Source: Streptomyces griseoloalbus (lineage in GTDB: Bacteria > Actinomycetota > Actinomycetes > Streptomycetales > Streptomycetaceae). Taken from it: DNA of 64,000 bases. Shown in pieces: positions 7,313 through 17,711 of the stretch. The DNA is taken from assembly GCA_014650015.1 (NCBI GenBank), contig BMUD01000003.1:186001-250000 (forward strand), in the 5' to 3' direction. The notes beneath the pieces were generated by a model. The model had not been told where the DNA came from, searched no databases, and worked only from the letters and a program-made list of their open reading frames with translations. Each line of letters starts with the position of its first letter. Within the stretch, counting starts at the first letter, position 1. The position numbers and the translations under genes are program-made.

Positions 7313-8847
7313 CCCAGGTGCCCCTGGGGGCGGTCGTCCAGTTTTTGGCCCTGGAGCATGAACCAGGCCGCTACCGCCGCCGCCAGCAGGACCGCCGCTC
7401 CGGTGCCCGCGGCGAGGGCGAGGCCGTCGACGAAGGACTGGCGGGCCGCGTCGAGCATCGGCAGCGCGATGTGGGCGGGCAGGCCGGCGGTCGCCTCGAC
7501 GGCTCCGCCCAGCGACTCGTGCGCCGCGGCGGGCGTGCCCGCGGGGCCGTCGAAGCCGCGGTAGACACCGGTCACGATGGAGCCGAGTACGGCGATGCCG
7601 AGGGCCGCGCCGAGTTCGTACGCGGTCTCGGAGACGGCGGAGGCGGCGCCCGCCTGTTCCTTGGGCACGCTGGAGAGGATCACATCGGCCGTCACGGTGA
7701 ACGAGAAACCGGCGCCGGCCCCGACCACCAGCAGCGCCGCCCCGAGCAGGGGATAACCGGTGGACTGGCCGATCACCGTCAGCGCGGCCAGCGCGAGACC
7801 GACGGCGGCCAGTCCGCCGGCGACGACCGAGCGCACCGAGAACCGCCGGGCGGCCCGGCCCGCGACCAGTCCGGCCACCACCGCGCCGATCGCTGCGGGA
7901 AGTTCGGCCAGCCCCGCCTCCAACGGGCGCCGCCCCTGCACGAGTTGCAGATACTGCGAGAGGAAGAACACCAGCCCGGACAGTCCGAGGATGCTCAGCA
8001 GATCGGCCAGTACGGCGCCGCTGAAACCGCGGTGCTTGAACAGCCGCATGTCCAGCAACGGGACCGGGAGGGTCAGCTGACGGCGGACGAATCCGTACAG
8101 GGCACCCGCGCCCAGCAGCCCCGCGGCCAGGGCGGACGCGCCGACGCCGTGCGTCGCGGTCTCCTTCACCGCGTACACGACACCGACCATGCCGACCAGT
8201 GACAGTACGAGACTGGTCAGGTCCCACGGGCCGGGGGCCGGGTTGCGGGACTCGGGGAGCAGCTTGACGCCGACGACCACCAGGACGGCCATCACGGGCA
8301 GGTTGATCAGGAAGACCGAGCCCCACCAGAAGTGTTCGAGCAGGAAGCCTCCGACGACGGGCCCGACCGCGGCGCCCGCGGAGGCGGCGGCGCCCCAGAC
8401 GCCGACGGCGAGACTGCGTTCGCGCGGGTCGTGGAAGAGGTTGCGGATCAGGGCGAGGGTGGCCGGCATCAGGGTGGCGCCGGCGACACCGAGCAGGGCC
8501 CGCGCGGCAATCATCGACTCGGGCGTGCCGGCGTAGGCGTTGAGCACGGATATCGCGCCGAACGCGGTGGCACCGTACAGCAGGATCCGCTTGCGGCCGA
8601 TGCGGTCGCCGAGGCTGCCCATGGAGACGAGCAGACCGGCGATCACGAACGAGTAGACGTCCCCGATCCACAGCAGCTGACTGCCGGTGGGTTCGAGGTC
8701 CTCACTGATGTACGGGGTGGCCAGGCCGAGGACGGTCGCGTCGACGGCGACCAGCAGCACGGCGAGCACGAGGACGGACAGCGCGAGCCACCGACCCGGC
8801 CGCCGCACCGCCTCGGTCGTGGTCTCCGGTCGCAGGGCGCTGGTCAT
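7300..8847 (-). CDS. MFS multidrug exporter, DHA2 (14-helix) family
   Basis: 515-residue proton-driven exporter. Fourteen hydrophobic helices; motif A GDRIGRKRIL in loop 2-3; the DHA2 antiporter motif C region GAAASAGAAVGPVVGG in helix 5; and VDATVLGLATP in helix 1, typical of EmrB/QacA/SmvA proteins that expel lipophilic or cationic compounds. The ATG overlaps the tetR stop by 4 bases, so repressor and exporter are one operon under the palindrome upstream of tetR. Substrate unknown. Confidence 0.93.
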   Translation of the reverse strand: MTSALRPETTTEAVRRPGRWLALSVLVLAVLLVAVDATVLGLATPYISEDLEPTGSQLLWIGDVYSFVIAGLLVSMGSLGDRIGRKRILLYGATAFGAISVLNAYAGTPESMIAARALLGVAGATLMPATLALIRNLFHDPRERSLAVGVWGAAASAGAAVGPVVGGFLLEHFWWGSVFLINLPVMAVLVVVGVKLLPESRNPAPGPWDLTSLVLSLVGMVGVVYAVKETATHGVGASALAAGLLGAGALYGFVRRQLTLPVPLLDMRLFKHRGFSGAVLADLLSILGLSGLVFFLSQYLQLVQGRRPLEAGLAELPAAIGAVVAGLVAGRAARRFSVRSVVAGGLAAVGLALAALTVIGQSTGYPLLGAALLVVGAGAGFSFTVTADVILSSVPKEQAGAASAVSETAYELGAALGIAVLGSIVTGVYRGFDGPAGTPAAAHESLGGAVEATAGLPAHIALPMLDAARQSFVDGLALAAGTGAAVLLAAAVAAWFMLQGQKLDDRPQGHLGANA

Positions 8848-9422
8848 GAGCTCTTCCCCCGTCCCGACGGTGCGGGGCTGTCCGGGCGTCGGGCGCCGCC
8901 GAGCAGCAGTTCGGTGATCATGTGGGTGAAGTCCTTGGGCGCGACACGGCCCTCGGCCACCGCCCAGGCGGCGGAGGCGAGCAGTCCGTAGAGGGCCTCG
9001 GTGAGCCAGGCGGGGGTGAGGTCGATACGGAACTCCCCGCTCGACTGGCCGCGCCGGAACAGCGCGGTGACGCGCTCGTCGATCCTGGCCCAGCCTGCGT
9101 TCTGCTCCTCGCCCTCGAACAGCTGGTTCTCGGTGTAGAGGAAGGCGAGCAGCGGGGCGTGCGGTTCGATCCCGGCGACCAGACGGCGCACGGCGTCACC
9201 GGCGGGTCCCTCGTCGGGCCGGGCCGCGTCCAGGGCGGCCTCGCACTCCGCGATCCCGAGCGCCTCCAGCGCCCGGATGAGCGCGTCCCGTCCGGCGAAC
9301 TGCCGGTGCAGCGTGGCGCGACTGATTCCGGAGGCCTTGGCGACCTCGTCCATGGTCGCGGTGGATTTACGGGTCAGCAGGGCGGCGGCGCTGCGCAGCA
9401 CATGGTCACGATCGACAGCCAT
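8844..9422 (-). CDS. TetR-family transcriptional repressor of the adjacent exporter
   Basis: 192-residue repressor. The N-terminal helix-turn-helix spans about 25-45 (TMDEVAKASGISRATLHRQF), followed by a helical ligand-binding domain. The ATG at 9422 (MAVDRDHVL) is preferred; a TTG-initiated frame to 9452 would run into the operator. Downstream it overlaps the MFS gene by 4 bases. A perfect palindrome 19 bases upstream is the likely operator, giving autoregulation with inducer release by an exporter substrate. Confidence 0.92.
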   Translation of the reverse strand: MAVDRDHVLRSAAALLTRKSTATMDEVAKASGISRATLHRQFAGRDALIRALEALGIAECEAALDAARPDEGPAGDAVRRLVAGIEPHAPLLAFLYTENQLFEGEEQNAGWARIDERVTALFRRGQSSGEFRIDLTPAWLTEALYGLLASAAWAVAEGRVAPKDFTHMITELLLGGARRPDSPAPSGRGKSS

Positions 9423-9440
9423 GAGACAACCGTACCTCGG

Positions 9441-9460
9441 ATGAGACGCCAACGTCTCAT
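9441..9460. promoter_or_regulatory. Palindromic operator of tetR-mfs
   Basis: Perfect inverted repeat ATGAGACG-CCAA-CGTCTCAT, 19 bases before the tetR ATG. A further half site CGTCTCAT occurs at 9473-9480. Size and position fit a TetR operator. Confidence 0.7.
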
Positions 9461-9482
9461 GCGCTGCGTGCGCGTCTCATGG

Positions 9483-9560
<78 letters not shown>

Positions 9561-9578
9561 AGAGTGGCCCCCGGGTGC

Positions 9579-10550
9579 TCAGTGCCAGGGCAGCTGTCCG
9601 CGCCGCTCCCAGTAGGCCCGGGGTTCCTCGACCAGGCCGGCGAGGCGGGACAGCTGGTCGTCGGTGAGGTCGACGACGGCGGCGTGCAGGTTGGAGGCGA
9701 GCTGGGCGGAGGTCGCCGCGCCGGAGAGCACGACACCGGCCCACGGCTGCCGCAGGACGACCGCCAGGGCGATGGCGTCACAGCCCAGCCCGGTCTCCTC
9801 GGCGACGGCCCGCAGCGCCTCGGGGGCGCCCGGGCCGGCCAGCCGGCCGTTGGCCATGCCCTCCTTGACGATCACCGTGAGTCCGGCGTCGTGCGCCTCG
9901 GCGAGCGCGGGCCCGGCGGAGGTCTCCAGCGCGTTGTACGTGGACTGGACGGTACGGAAGAGGGGCTCGCCGTCGACCGTGACGGCGAGGGCGGTGCGGA
10001 TGGCGTCCGCCTGGGCCGGGCCGCTGGTGGAGAAGCCGACGGTGATCCCCCGGGCCGCCGCCTCCGCGAGCCGGGCGTGCAGCTCCTTGTCGGTGAGGGC
10101 GGGGCTCTGGGGGGTCACCGAGTGGATCTGGTAGAGGTCGAGACGGTCCCCGAGCAGGGTGTCGGTCTCGGCGCGCTGACGCTCGTACGCCGCGAGGGAG
10201 TGGTCCTTGACCTCGTGCCGCTCGGCGTCGGCGGACCAGTCGGCGGTGTAGGTGTAACCCCACTTGCTGCCGATGACGACGTCGTCGACGTCGGGCCGGT
10301 TCTGCAGCCAGCCGGCGAGGAACTCCTCGGAGCGGCCGTAGGAGCGGGCGGCGTCGAAGTAGCGCACGCCCTGGGCGTAGGCGGCGTCGAGGAGTTCATG
10401 CGTGCGGGTGCGCAGCGCCTCGACGCTGCGGTTCTCCCCGAGGTCGTGGTCCCGGCCGAGGTTGATGTAGCCGGGACGGCCGACGGCGGCGAGGCCCAGG
10501 CCGATGTGGCAGGTGGGCGTCGTCACTGAGGCGAGGCGGGCGAAGGGCAT
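9579..10550 (-). CDS. Aldo/keto reductase
   Basis: 323-residue NADPH-dependent oxidoreductase with a TIM-barrel fold. The catalytic tetrad is visible as Asp in YFDAARSYG, Tyr in the same segment, Lys in IGSKWGY and His in YQIHS. The ATG at 10550 (MPFARLASV) has GGAG six bases upstream; the frame extending to 10610 adds an unlikely N-terminus. Closest in layout to the L-fucose-dehydrogenase/pyridoxal-reductase-like AKR group, but substrate is not determinable. Lies 75 bases downstream of argH on the same strand. Confidence 0.9.
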   Translation of the reverse strand: MPFARLASVTTPTCHIGLGLAAVGRPGYINLGRDHDLGENRSVEALRTRTHELLDAAYAQGVRYFDAARSYGRSEEFLAGWLQNRPDVDDVVIGSKWGYTYTADWSADAERHEVKDHSLAAYERQRAETDTLLGDRLDLYQIHSVTPQSPALTDKELHARLAEAAARGITVGFSTSGPAQADAIRTALAVTVDGEPLFRTVQSTYNALETSAGPALAEAHDAGLTVIVKEGMANGRLAGPGAPEALRAVAEETGLGCDAIALAVVLRQPWAGVVLSGAATSAQLASNLHAAVVDLTDDQLSRLAGLVEEPRAYWERRGQLPWH

Positions 10551-10625
10551 CGCGGGCTCCGTTCGGTCGGCTCCTTGCGGCTGTCGACCAACGTAACCCG
10601 CGATGCCCACGTGCCACCCGGTGGG

Positions 10626-12119
<1,494 letters not shown>

Positions 12120-12159
12120 TCAGGCTAGTGCGTGCGAGGGGTCGTCAGTCGCCCGCGAG

Positions 12160-13353
12160 CTACGCGAGGTCCCGCTTGGCCGCCATCTTCGACGACAGGC
12201 TGTAGATGTCGATGAAGCCCTTGGCGGCGGCCTGGTCGAAGGTGTCGCCCGTGTCGTAGGTGGCCAGGTTGAAGTCGTACAGCGACGACTCGGAGCGCCG
12301 GCCGGTGACGACCGCACGGCCGCCGTGCAGGGTCATCCGGATGTCGCCGGTGACGTGCTGGTTGGCCTCGTTGACGAAGCCGTCCAGGGCGCGCTTGAGC
12401 GGGGAGAACCACAGGCCGTCGTAGACCAGCTCGCTCCAGCGCTGCTCGACCTGGCGCTTGTAGCGGGCGAGCTCGCGCTCGACGGTGACGTTCTCCAGCT
12501 CCTGGTGGGCGGTGATCAGGGCGATCGCGCCGGGGGCCTCGTAGACCTCGCGGGACTTGATGCCGACGAGGCGGTCCTCGACCATGTCGATCCGGCCGAT
12601 GCCCTGGGCGCCGGCGCGCTCGTTGAGCTGCTGGATCGCCTGGAGCACGGTGACGGGCTTGCCGTCGATGGCGACGGGGACGCCCTCCTTGAAGGAGACG
12701 ATCACCTCGTCGGGCTCGCGCTCGGCGGCCGGGTTCTGGGTGTACTCGTAGATGTCCTCGATCGGGGCGTTCCAGATGTCCTCGAGGAAGCCGGTCTCGA
12801 TGGCGCGGCCGAAGACGTTCTGGTCGATGGAGTACGGGGACTTCTTGGTGGTCGCGATCGGCAGGCCCTTCGCCTCGCAGAAGGCGATGGCCTTGTCGCG
12901 GGTCATGGCGTAGTCGCGGACCGGGGCGATGCACTTGAGGTCGGGGGCGAGCGCGACGATGCCGGCCTCGAAGCGGACCTGGTCGTTGCCCTTGCCGGTG
13001 CAGCCGTGGGCGACGGTGGTGGCGCCGTGCTTCTGCGCGGCGGCGACGAGGTGCTTGACGATCGTCGGCCGGGACAGCGCGGAGACCAGCGGGTAGCGGT
13101 CCATGTAGAGGGCGTTGGCCTTGATCGCCGGGAGGCAGTACTCCTCGGCGAACTCGTCCTTGGCGTCCGCGACCTCGGCCTCGACGGCACCGCAGGCGAG
13201 CGCGCGCTTGCGGATGACGTCCAGGTCCTCGCCGCCCTGGCCGACGTCGACCGCAACGGCGATGACCTCGGCGCCCGTCTCCTCGGCGATCCAGCCGATG
13301 GCGACGGAGGTGTCCAGACCGCCTGAGTAGGCGAGTACGACGCGCTCGGTCAC
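12160..13353 (-). CDS. argG: Argininosuccinate synthase
   Basis: Joins citrulline and aspartate with ATP. 397 residues from a GTG preceded by GAGGAG. The ATP-pyrophosphatase loop YSGGLDTS is at 9-16; the citrulline/aspartate-binding blocks [14 protein letters not shown] and SPYSIDQN are present. Together with argH it makes the second half of the arginine pathway. The region just upstream contains ATGCAT-type repeats resembling the Streptomyces ARG box, so ArgR control is likely. Confidence 0.97.
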   Translation of the reverse strand: MTERVVLAYSGGLDTSVAIGWIAEETGAEVIAVAVDVGQGGEDLDVIRKRALACGAVEAEVADAKDEFAEEYCLPAIKANALYMDRYPLVSALSRPTIVKHLVAAAQKHGATTVAHGCTGKGNDQVRFEAGIVALAPDLKCIAPVRDYAMTRDKAIAFCEAKGLPIATTKKSPYSIDQNVFGRAIETGFLEDIWNAPIEDIYEYTQNPAAEREPDEVIVSFKEGVPVAIDGKPVTVLQAIQQLNERAGAQGIGRIDMVEDRLVGIKSREVYEAPGAIALITAHQELENVTVERELARYKRQVEQRWSELVYDGLWFSPLKRALDGFVNEANQHVTGDIRMTLHGGRAVVTGRRSESSLYDFNLATYDTGDTFDQAAAKGFIDIYSLSSKMAAKRDLA

Positions 13354-13370
13354 GGGTTTCTCCTCACAGT

Positions 13371-13412
13371 GCATTCGCTGACATGCATGAGTATGCAGGA
13401 GTCCGCATGATT
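13371..13412. promoter_or_regulatory. ARG box (ArgR operator) upstream of argG
   Basis: GCATTCGC, then the inverted repeat TGCAT-GAGT-ATGCA (13384-13397), then CCGCATGATTC. The same TGCATA/CATGC spacing recurs ahead of argC (22603-22637). Both precede arginine genes whose cluster encodes argR. Confidence 0.6.
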
Positions 13413-13461
13413 CGTCAATCCGCCTCTCCATGGATATCCCTCGACGACTCCCGGAATTCCT

Positions 13462-13490
13462 TAGACAGGCGAAAGATTTGGTCCCATAAT
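13462..13490 (+). promoter_or_regulatory. Sigma70-type promoter, leaderless, for the PNPOx-fold gene
   Basis: -35 TAGACA (13462-13467), 17-base spacer, -10 CATAAT (13485-13490), then 8 bases to the ATG at 13499. The spacing predicts transcription starting at or next to the A of ATG, so no ribosome site is needed. Confidence 0.65.
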
Positions 13491-13498
13491 CGTTGGAC

Positions 13499-14085
13499 AT
13501 GGAAAGACCTATGAGCGCATAGACGGCCGCCTCCGCACGTTCATCGAGGAACAGCCGGTCTTCTTCACCGCCACCGCCCCCCTGTCCGCCGACGGCACGG
13601 TCAACCTCTCCCCCAAGGGACTCAAGGGGTCCTTCGTGGTCCTCGACGAGCTCACGGTGGCCTACCTCGACTTCGCCGGCTCCAACGCCGAGACCATCGC
13701 CCATCTGCGGGAGAACGGCCGCATCACCCTGATGTGGTGCGCCTTCCAGGGGCCGCCGAACATCGTGCGCGTGCACGGCCGCGGCGAGCCCGTGTTCCGG
13801 GACGACCCCCGCTTCGGGGAACTGCTCACCCGCTTCCCGGACATCGACCCGACCACGCACGGCCTGCGCGCCGTCGTCGTCGTGACGGCCGAACTGATCC
13901 GGGACACCTGCGGGTACGCGGTGCCCTTCATGGCCTACGAGAGCGACCGGGACCTGCACGGGAAGCGGTTCGCGCGGGAGGACGACGCCTCGCTCGACGC
14001 GTACTTCCGCAAGAAGGAGCACATCGCGACCAGCCTGGACGGACTACCCGGGCTGCCGTTGCCTCTGCCCCCGTCTACGGTCTGA
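13499..14085 (+). CDS. Pyridoxamine-5'-phosphate-oxidase-fold protein, 5' end frameshifted
   Basis: Flavin/F420-binding split-barrel family protein. From 13502 one open frame reads [13 protein letters not shown] to PLPPSTV, about 194 residues, but it has no start codon until a GTG at 13636. The ATG at 13499 reads out of frame and stops within 8 codons (TAG at 13520). Adding one G after ATGG gives [10 protein letters not shown], the N-terminus I expect for this family, so one base seems missing at 13501-13503. Translation from 13636 would lose about 46 residues of the barrel. The gene sits 3 bases before the YkuD gene. Substrate unknown. Confidence 0.75.
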
Positions 14086-14088
14086 GCC

Positions 14089-14790
14089 ATGCGCCCAGGT
14101 GTCGCCCCCGCCGCCACAGTCGTCTCCCTGTCCCTGCTCGTGCTCGGCGCCGGTCAGCCGTCCCCGCCGCTGCCGGCCCGGATGGCGGACACCGGGGGCG
14201 GCAGCCAACTGATCACCGCGGTGGCGCCGGGAACGGGCTCGACCTCCGGCACGGTCACCTGGTGGGACCTGAAGGGCGGCCGCTGGGTGGCGGCCGGTTC
14301 CGCGCCGGCCCGCTTCGGGGCGAAGGGGCTGACCGAGGGCGCGGCCCGACGGCAGGGCACGCACACGACACCGACCGGGCTGTACGGCCTGCCGTACGCC
14401 TTCGGCATCGAGGCGGCACCGCGCGGGACGGCGTACAGCTACCGCCCCGTACGCCGGGACTCCTGGTGGTGCCAGGACGACGACTCCCGCTTCTACAACC
14501 GCTGGACCGAACCCCGGGCGGCCGACTGCCGGGCCGCCGAGGCCGAGCACCTGATCGGCTACCGCGCGCAGTACGCCCACGCCCTCGTCGTCGACTTCAA
14601 CTACCGCCGACCGGTGCGCGGCCGGGGCGCCGGGATCTTCCTGCACGTCAACGGGCGCGGGGCGACGGCCGGATGCGTGTCCGTGCCGAAGGACGCGATG
14701 CAAAAGATCCTGCGCTGGGCCGATCCGGCGCGGGACCCGCACCTCGCGGTCGGGACGAGGAGCGGGCGCACGGCGATCACCCGGTACTGA
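14089..14790 (+). CDS. Secreted L,D-transpeptidase-like (YkuD) protein
   Basis: 233 residues with an N-terminal signal peptide (about 1-23, hydrophobic core TVVSLSLLVLGA). The C-terminal YkuD catalytic block is HVNGRGATAGCVSVP, with conserved His and nucleophile Cys in the GC pair. Family members form or edit 3-3 peptidoglycan cross-links or act on related bonds at the cell surface. Three bases downstream of the PNPOx-fold gene, probably co-transcribed. The exact substrate is not known; this subgroup is smaller than typical LdtMt enzymes and lacks an Ig-like domain. Confidence 0.85.
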   Translation: MRPGVAPAATVVSLSLLVLGAGQPSPPLPARMADTGGGSQLITAVAPGTGSTSGTVTWWDLKGGRWVAAGSAPARFGAKGLTEGAARRQGTHTTPTGLYGLPYAFGIEAAPRGTAYSYRPVRRDSWWCQDDDSRFYNRWTEPRAADCRAAEAEHLIGYRAQYAHALVVDFNYRRPVRGRGAGIFLHVNGRGATAGCVSVPKDAMQKILRWADPARDPHLAVGTRSGRTAITRY

Positions 14791-14877
14791 GGCGCCGAGC
14801 GGGGCCGGACCCCGCTGAACGCTCCCGCGTGACGGCACGTATCTGTGGGCCAAGGGTCAAGTCCCCACGGAGGAACC

Positions 14878-16260
14878 GTGACCACCACGCTCGCCGGCGG
14901 CCGTGCCGCCCGCCGCCAGACGATGCGCCGCATCCGTCCGCGCCGCTCCCCCGCCGTCCCCCTGCTGCTCGCCGTGGCGGCGGGCGCGGTGGCCGTCCTG
15001 TGGTTGTGGTGGCACAACACACCGTCCATCGCCGGCACCACCGGGCAGATCGTCGCCGCGGGCCGGATCACCGGTCTGCTCGCCGGCTATCTGATGGCCC
15101 TGGTGGTGCTCCAGATGGCGCGGGTGCCCGCGCTGGAACGCCGGGTGGGTTCGGACCGGGTCGCCCGCTGGCACGCGATGAGCGGCCGGTACACCGTCTG
15201 CCTGGTGCTCGCCCATGTCTTCCTCATCATGTGGGGCTACGCCCGCCAGGCGGGCAGGACCCTCGGCGACGTCGTGCAGCAGACCGTCACCTCCGTCAAC
15301 ACGCTGCCGGACATGGGCAAGGCCGCCATCGGCACGGGTCTGCTCCTCGTGATCGCCGTCATCTCCATCGGTCCGATCCGGCGCCGGCTGCCGTACGACG
15401 GCTGGTACCACGTACACCTGCTGACGTACGCGGTGGCCTATCTGACGTTCTGGCACCAGATCACCACCGGAAACGAGTTCGCCGTCGAACCGGCCGCGAA
15501 GACCTTCTGGTACGGGCTGTACGGCGCCGTGACCGCGCTGGTCCTGTGGTACCGGATCATCACCCCGCTGCGGCTGAACACGCGGCACCGCATGCGGGTC
15601 GAGGCGGTCATCGAGGAGACGCCGGGCATCGTGTCCGTGCTGATCGGCGGGCGCAGACTGCACCGGATGGGCGCGGAGGCCGGTCAGTTCTTCCGCTGGC
15701 GGTTCCTGGCGCCCGGCATGCGGTTCAGCTCCCACCCGTACTCGCTGTCGGCCGCGCCCCGCCCGGACATGCTGCGCATCACGGTGAAGGCGATCGGCGA
15801 CCACAGCTCCCGGCTGCGCGAGCTGGAGCCCGGCACGCGCGTGTGGGCGGAGGGACCGTACGGGGCGCTGACCGCTCAGCGCCGCAGCCGGGGCAAGGTG
15901 CTGCTGGTCGCGGGCGGCGTGGGCATCACCCCGATGCGGGCGCTGTTCGAGACGCTGCCCGGCGCCTCCGGTGACATCACGCTGCTCTACCGCGCCAACA
16001 GCACGCAGGACCTGGCGCTGTGGGGCGAGCTGGCCACGATCGCCGAGGAGCGCGGCGCGCGGCTGATGTACGCGGTGAACAGCCCCGACGGTGCGCGCCC
16101 CGACATCTCGGCGGAGAGCCTGCGGCGGAAGATCCCGGACGTCGACCGCCACGACGTCTTCCTGTGCGGGCCGCCCGGGTTCGCGCAGTCGGTGTACGAG
16201 GCACTGCGCGGCGCCGGGGTTCCCGCCCGCCGCATCCATCACGAGTCGTTCGAGATGTGA
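14878..16260 (+). CDS. Ferric-reductase-like transmembrane oxidoreductase with FAD/NAD(P) domains
   Basis: 460 residues from a GTG preceded by GGAGG. The N-terminal half has about six membrane helices with paired His (WHAMSGRYT, VLAHVF; WYHVHL, FWHQ) likely to bind two hemes. The C-terminal half is an FNR-type module: FAD motif HPYSLSAAP, NAD(P) motif GGVGITPMRA and terminal CGPPGFAQSV. It should move electrons from cytoplasmic NAD(P)H across the membrane. It heads a cassette with an FMN-binding protein and ApbE, so the extracytoplasmic acceptor is probably that flavoprotein. Confidence 0.92.
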   Translation: MTTTLAGGRAARRQTMRRIRPRRSPAVPLLLAVAAGAVAVLWLWWHNTPSIAGTTGQIVAAGRITGLLAGYLMALVVLQMARVPALERRVGSDRVARWHAMSGRYTVCLVLAHVFLIMWGYARQAGRTLGDVVQQTVTSVNTLPDMGKAAIGTGLLLVIAVISIGPIRRRLPYDGWYHVHLLTYAVAYLTFWHQITTGNEFAVEPAAKTFWYGLYGAVTALVLWYRIITPLRLNTRHRMRVEAVIEETPGIVSVLIGGRRLHRMGAEAGQFFRWRFLAPGMRFSSHPYSLSAAPRPDMLRITVKAIGDHSSRLRELEPGTRVWAEGPYGALTAQRRSRGKVLLVAGGVGITPMRALFETLPGASGDITLLYRANSTQDLALWGELATIAEERGARLMYAVNSPDGARPDISAESLRRKIPDVDRHDVFLCGPPGFAQSVYEALRGAGVPARRIHHESFEM

Positions 16261-16299
16261 GCGACGGGTCATCCACACCCATCAGGAGCTTGAGAAGCG

Positions 16300-16749
16300 A
16301 TGAGGAAGAGTCACCCCGTCCGGCGTGCCGTGCTCGCGACCGCCGCCACCGTCTCCGGGATCGTGCTGCTGCTGTCGCTCAAACCCGCGTCCGATCCGGG
16401 CTCGGCCGCCGCGGCCGGCGGCGCGGCCCCGCCCGCGGCGGCCCAGTCCCCGCAGGGCGGCGCCCAGGCCATGGGCGACGGCACGGTCACCGGGGCGGCG
16501 GCACGGACCCAGTACGGCGCGGTGCAGGTCCGTCTGACGGTGAGCGGCGGGAAGATCACCCGGGCCGAGGCGGTCCAGGCGCCCAAGGGCGGCCGGAGCG
16601 ACCGCATCACCTCCCACGCCGTCCCCCAACTCAACCAGGCGGCCGTCTCGGCGCAGAGCGCGGAGATCGACGCCGTGTCGGGGGCCACCTACACCAGCGC
16701 CGGGTACAGACAGTCACTCCAGTCGGCGCTGGACCGGGCCGGTGGCTGA
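16300..16749 (+). CDS. Exported FMN-binding-domain protein (ApbE substrate)
   Basis: 149 residues: signal/anchor at 8-27 (AVLATAATVSGIVLLLSL), an Ala/Pro/Gly-rich linker (about 30-60), then one FMN-binding domain. It ends with the flavinylation motif DAVSGATYTSAGY, in which the Thr of SGAT receives FMN covalently from ApbE. The ATG has AGGAG about 10 bases upstream. The next gene (apbE) overlaps its stop by 8 bases. Predicted role: surface electron carrier fed by the upstream transmembrane oxidoreductase. Confidence 0.92.
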   Translation: MRKSHPVRRAVLATAATVSGIVLLLSLKPASDPGSAAAAGGAAPPAAAQSPQGGAQAMGDGTVTGAAARTQYGAVQVRLTVSGGKITRAEAVQAPKGGRSDRITSHAVPQLNQAAVSAQSAEIDAVSGATYTSAGYRQSLQSALDRAGG

Positions 16750-17542
16750 CACGGTGACCGAACCCTCCGAGGCTCCCGCGACGGTGCGTCATACGGACGA
16801 GACGATGGGGACCGTCTTCTCGCTCGACGTCCGCGGCGGGGTTCCCGCTGTGGTGCGCGCGGCGCTGGAGGAGGCGGTCGCCGGGCTGCACCGCGTCGAC
16901 GAGGTGTTCAGCACGTACCGCGAGGACAGCCAGATGTCCCGGCTGGCGCGCGGCGAGCTGACCGTCGGGGAGTGCGATCCCGAGGTCGCCGAGGTGCTGG
17001 AGCTGGCCGCGGAGGCGGAGCGGATCAGCGACGGCTGGTTCAGCCCCCGCTACCGGGGCCGTCTCGATCCGACCGGGATCGTCAAGGGCTGGGCCACCGA
17101 GCGGGCGGCACGGCGGCTCGCCGAGGCCGGCGCGACGGGCGTGAGCGTCAACGGCGGCGGCGACGTCCAGCTGCTGGGCGCGCCGGGAGCGGACCGGCCC
17201 TGGCGGGTCGGCGTGTCGGACCCGCTGCGGCCCGGCGGCCTCGCCGCCGTCGTCTCCGCCGCCGGCGCGGACCAACTGGCCGTGGCCACCTCCGGTACCG
17301 CCGAACGCGGCGATCACATCGTCGACCCCCGCACCGGCCGCTCCGCGGTCACCGACCTCGTCGCCGTGACGGTCGTCGCCCCCCGTCTGACCTGGGCCGA
17401 CTGCTGGGCCACGGCGGCGTTCGCGATGGGGTCGCGGGAGGGGTCGCGGTGGCTGGAGTCCCTGCCGGACGTCGAAGGCCTGCTCATCACGGCGGGAGAC
17501 GAAGTCCGGTGCACCGGAGGGCTGGCTGCCCGCCTGGGCTGA
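16742..17542 (+). CDS. apbE: FAD:protein FMN transferase ApbE
   Basis: 266 residues. Transfers FMN from FAD to Thr/Ser of FMN-binding domains. Family motifs: METMGT-like start (DETMGTVFS), DPTGIVKGWA, VNGGGDVQ, ATSGTAERGDHIVDP with the Mg-binding residues. GTG start overlaps the FMN-binding gene by 8 bases, indicating coupled translation. No obvious signal peptide, unlike many ApbE lipoproteins, so modification may occur before export, which is unusual but known in actinobacteria. Confidence 0.95.
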   Translation: MADTVTEPSEAPATVRHTDETMGTVFSLDVRGGVPAVVRAALEEAVAGLHRVDEVFSTYREDSQMSRLARGELTVGECDPEVAEVLELAAEAERISDGWFSPRYRGRLDPTGIVKGWATERAARRLAEAGATGVSVNGGGDVQLLGAPGADRPWRVGVSDPLRPGGLAAVVSAAGADQLAVATSGTAERGDHIVDPRTGRSAVTDLVAVTVVAPRLTWADCWATAAFAMGSREGSRWLESLPDVEGLLITAGDEVRCTGGLAARLG

Positions 17543-17558
17543 GGCGACGGTTCACCCG

Positions 17559-17587
17559 CCCGCGTTCGCGGGAGTGCCTCCAGGCAC
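17559..17587. terminator. Twin small hairpins after apbE
   Basis: CCCGCG-TT-CGCGGG (17559-17572) and GTGCCT-CC-AGGCAC (17574-17587) lie back to back, 17 bases after the apbE stop and in the convergent gap to argR. The remaining 120 bases to argR hold nothing recognisable. Confidence 0.55.
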
Positions 17588-17711
17588 GGGGAGGGGAGGC
17601 ACGACGGCCCGCAGCCACCGACGGCTGCACGGCGACTCCCTCGGGAGCGCGGCGAACCGCGCGACCGGCCACGGACTCGACGGCAGCCGGCGCACCACCG
17701 TCCCGCCCCCT

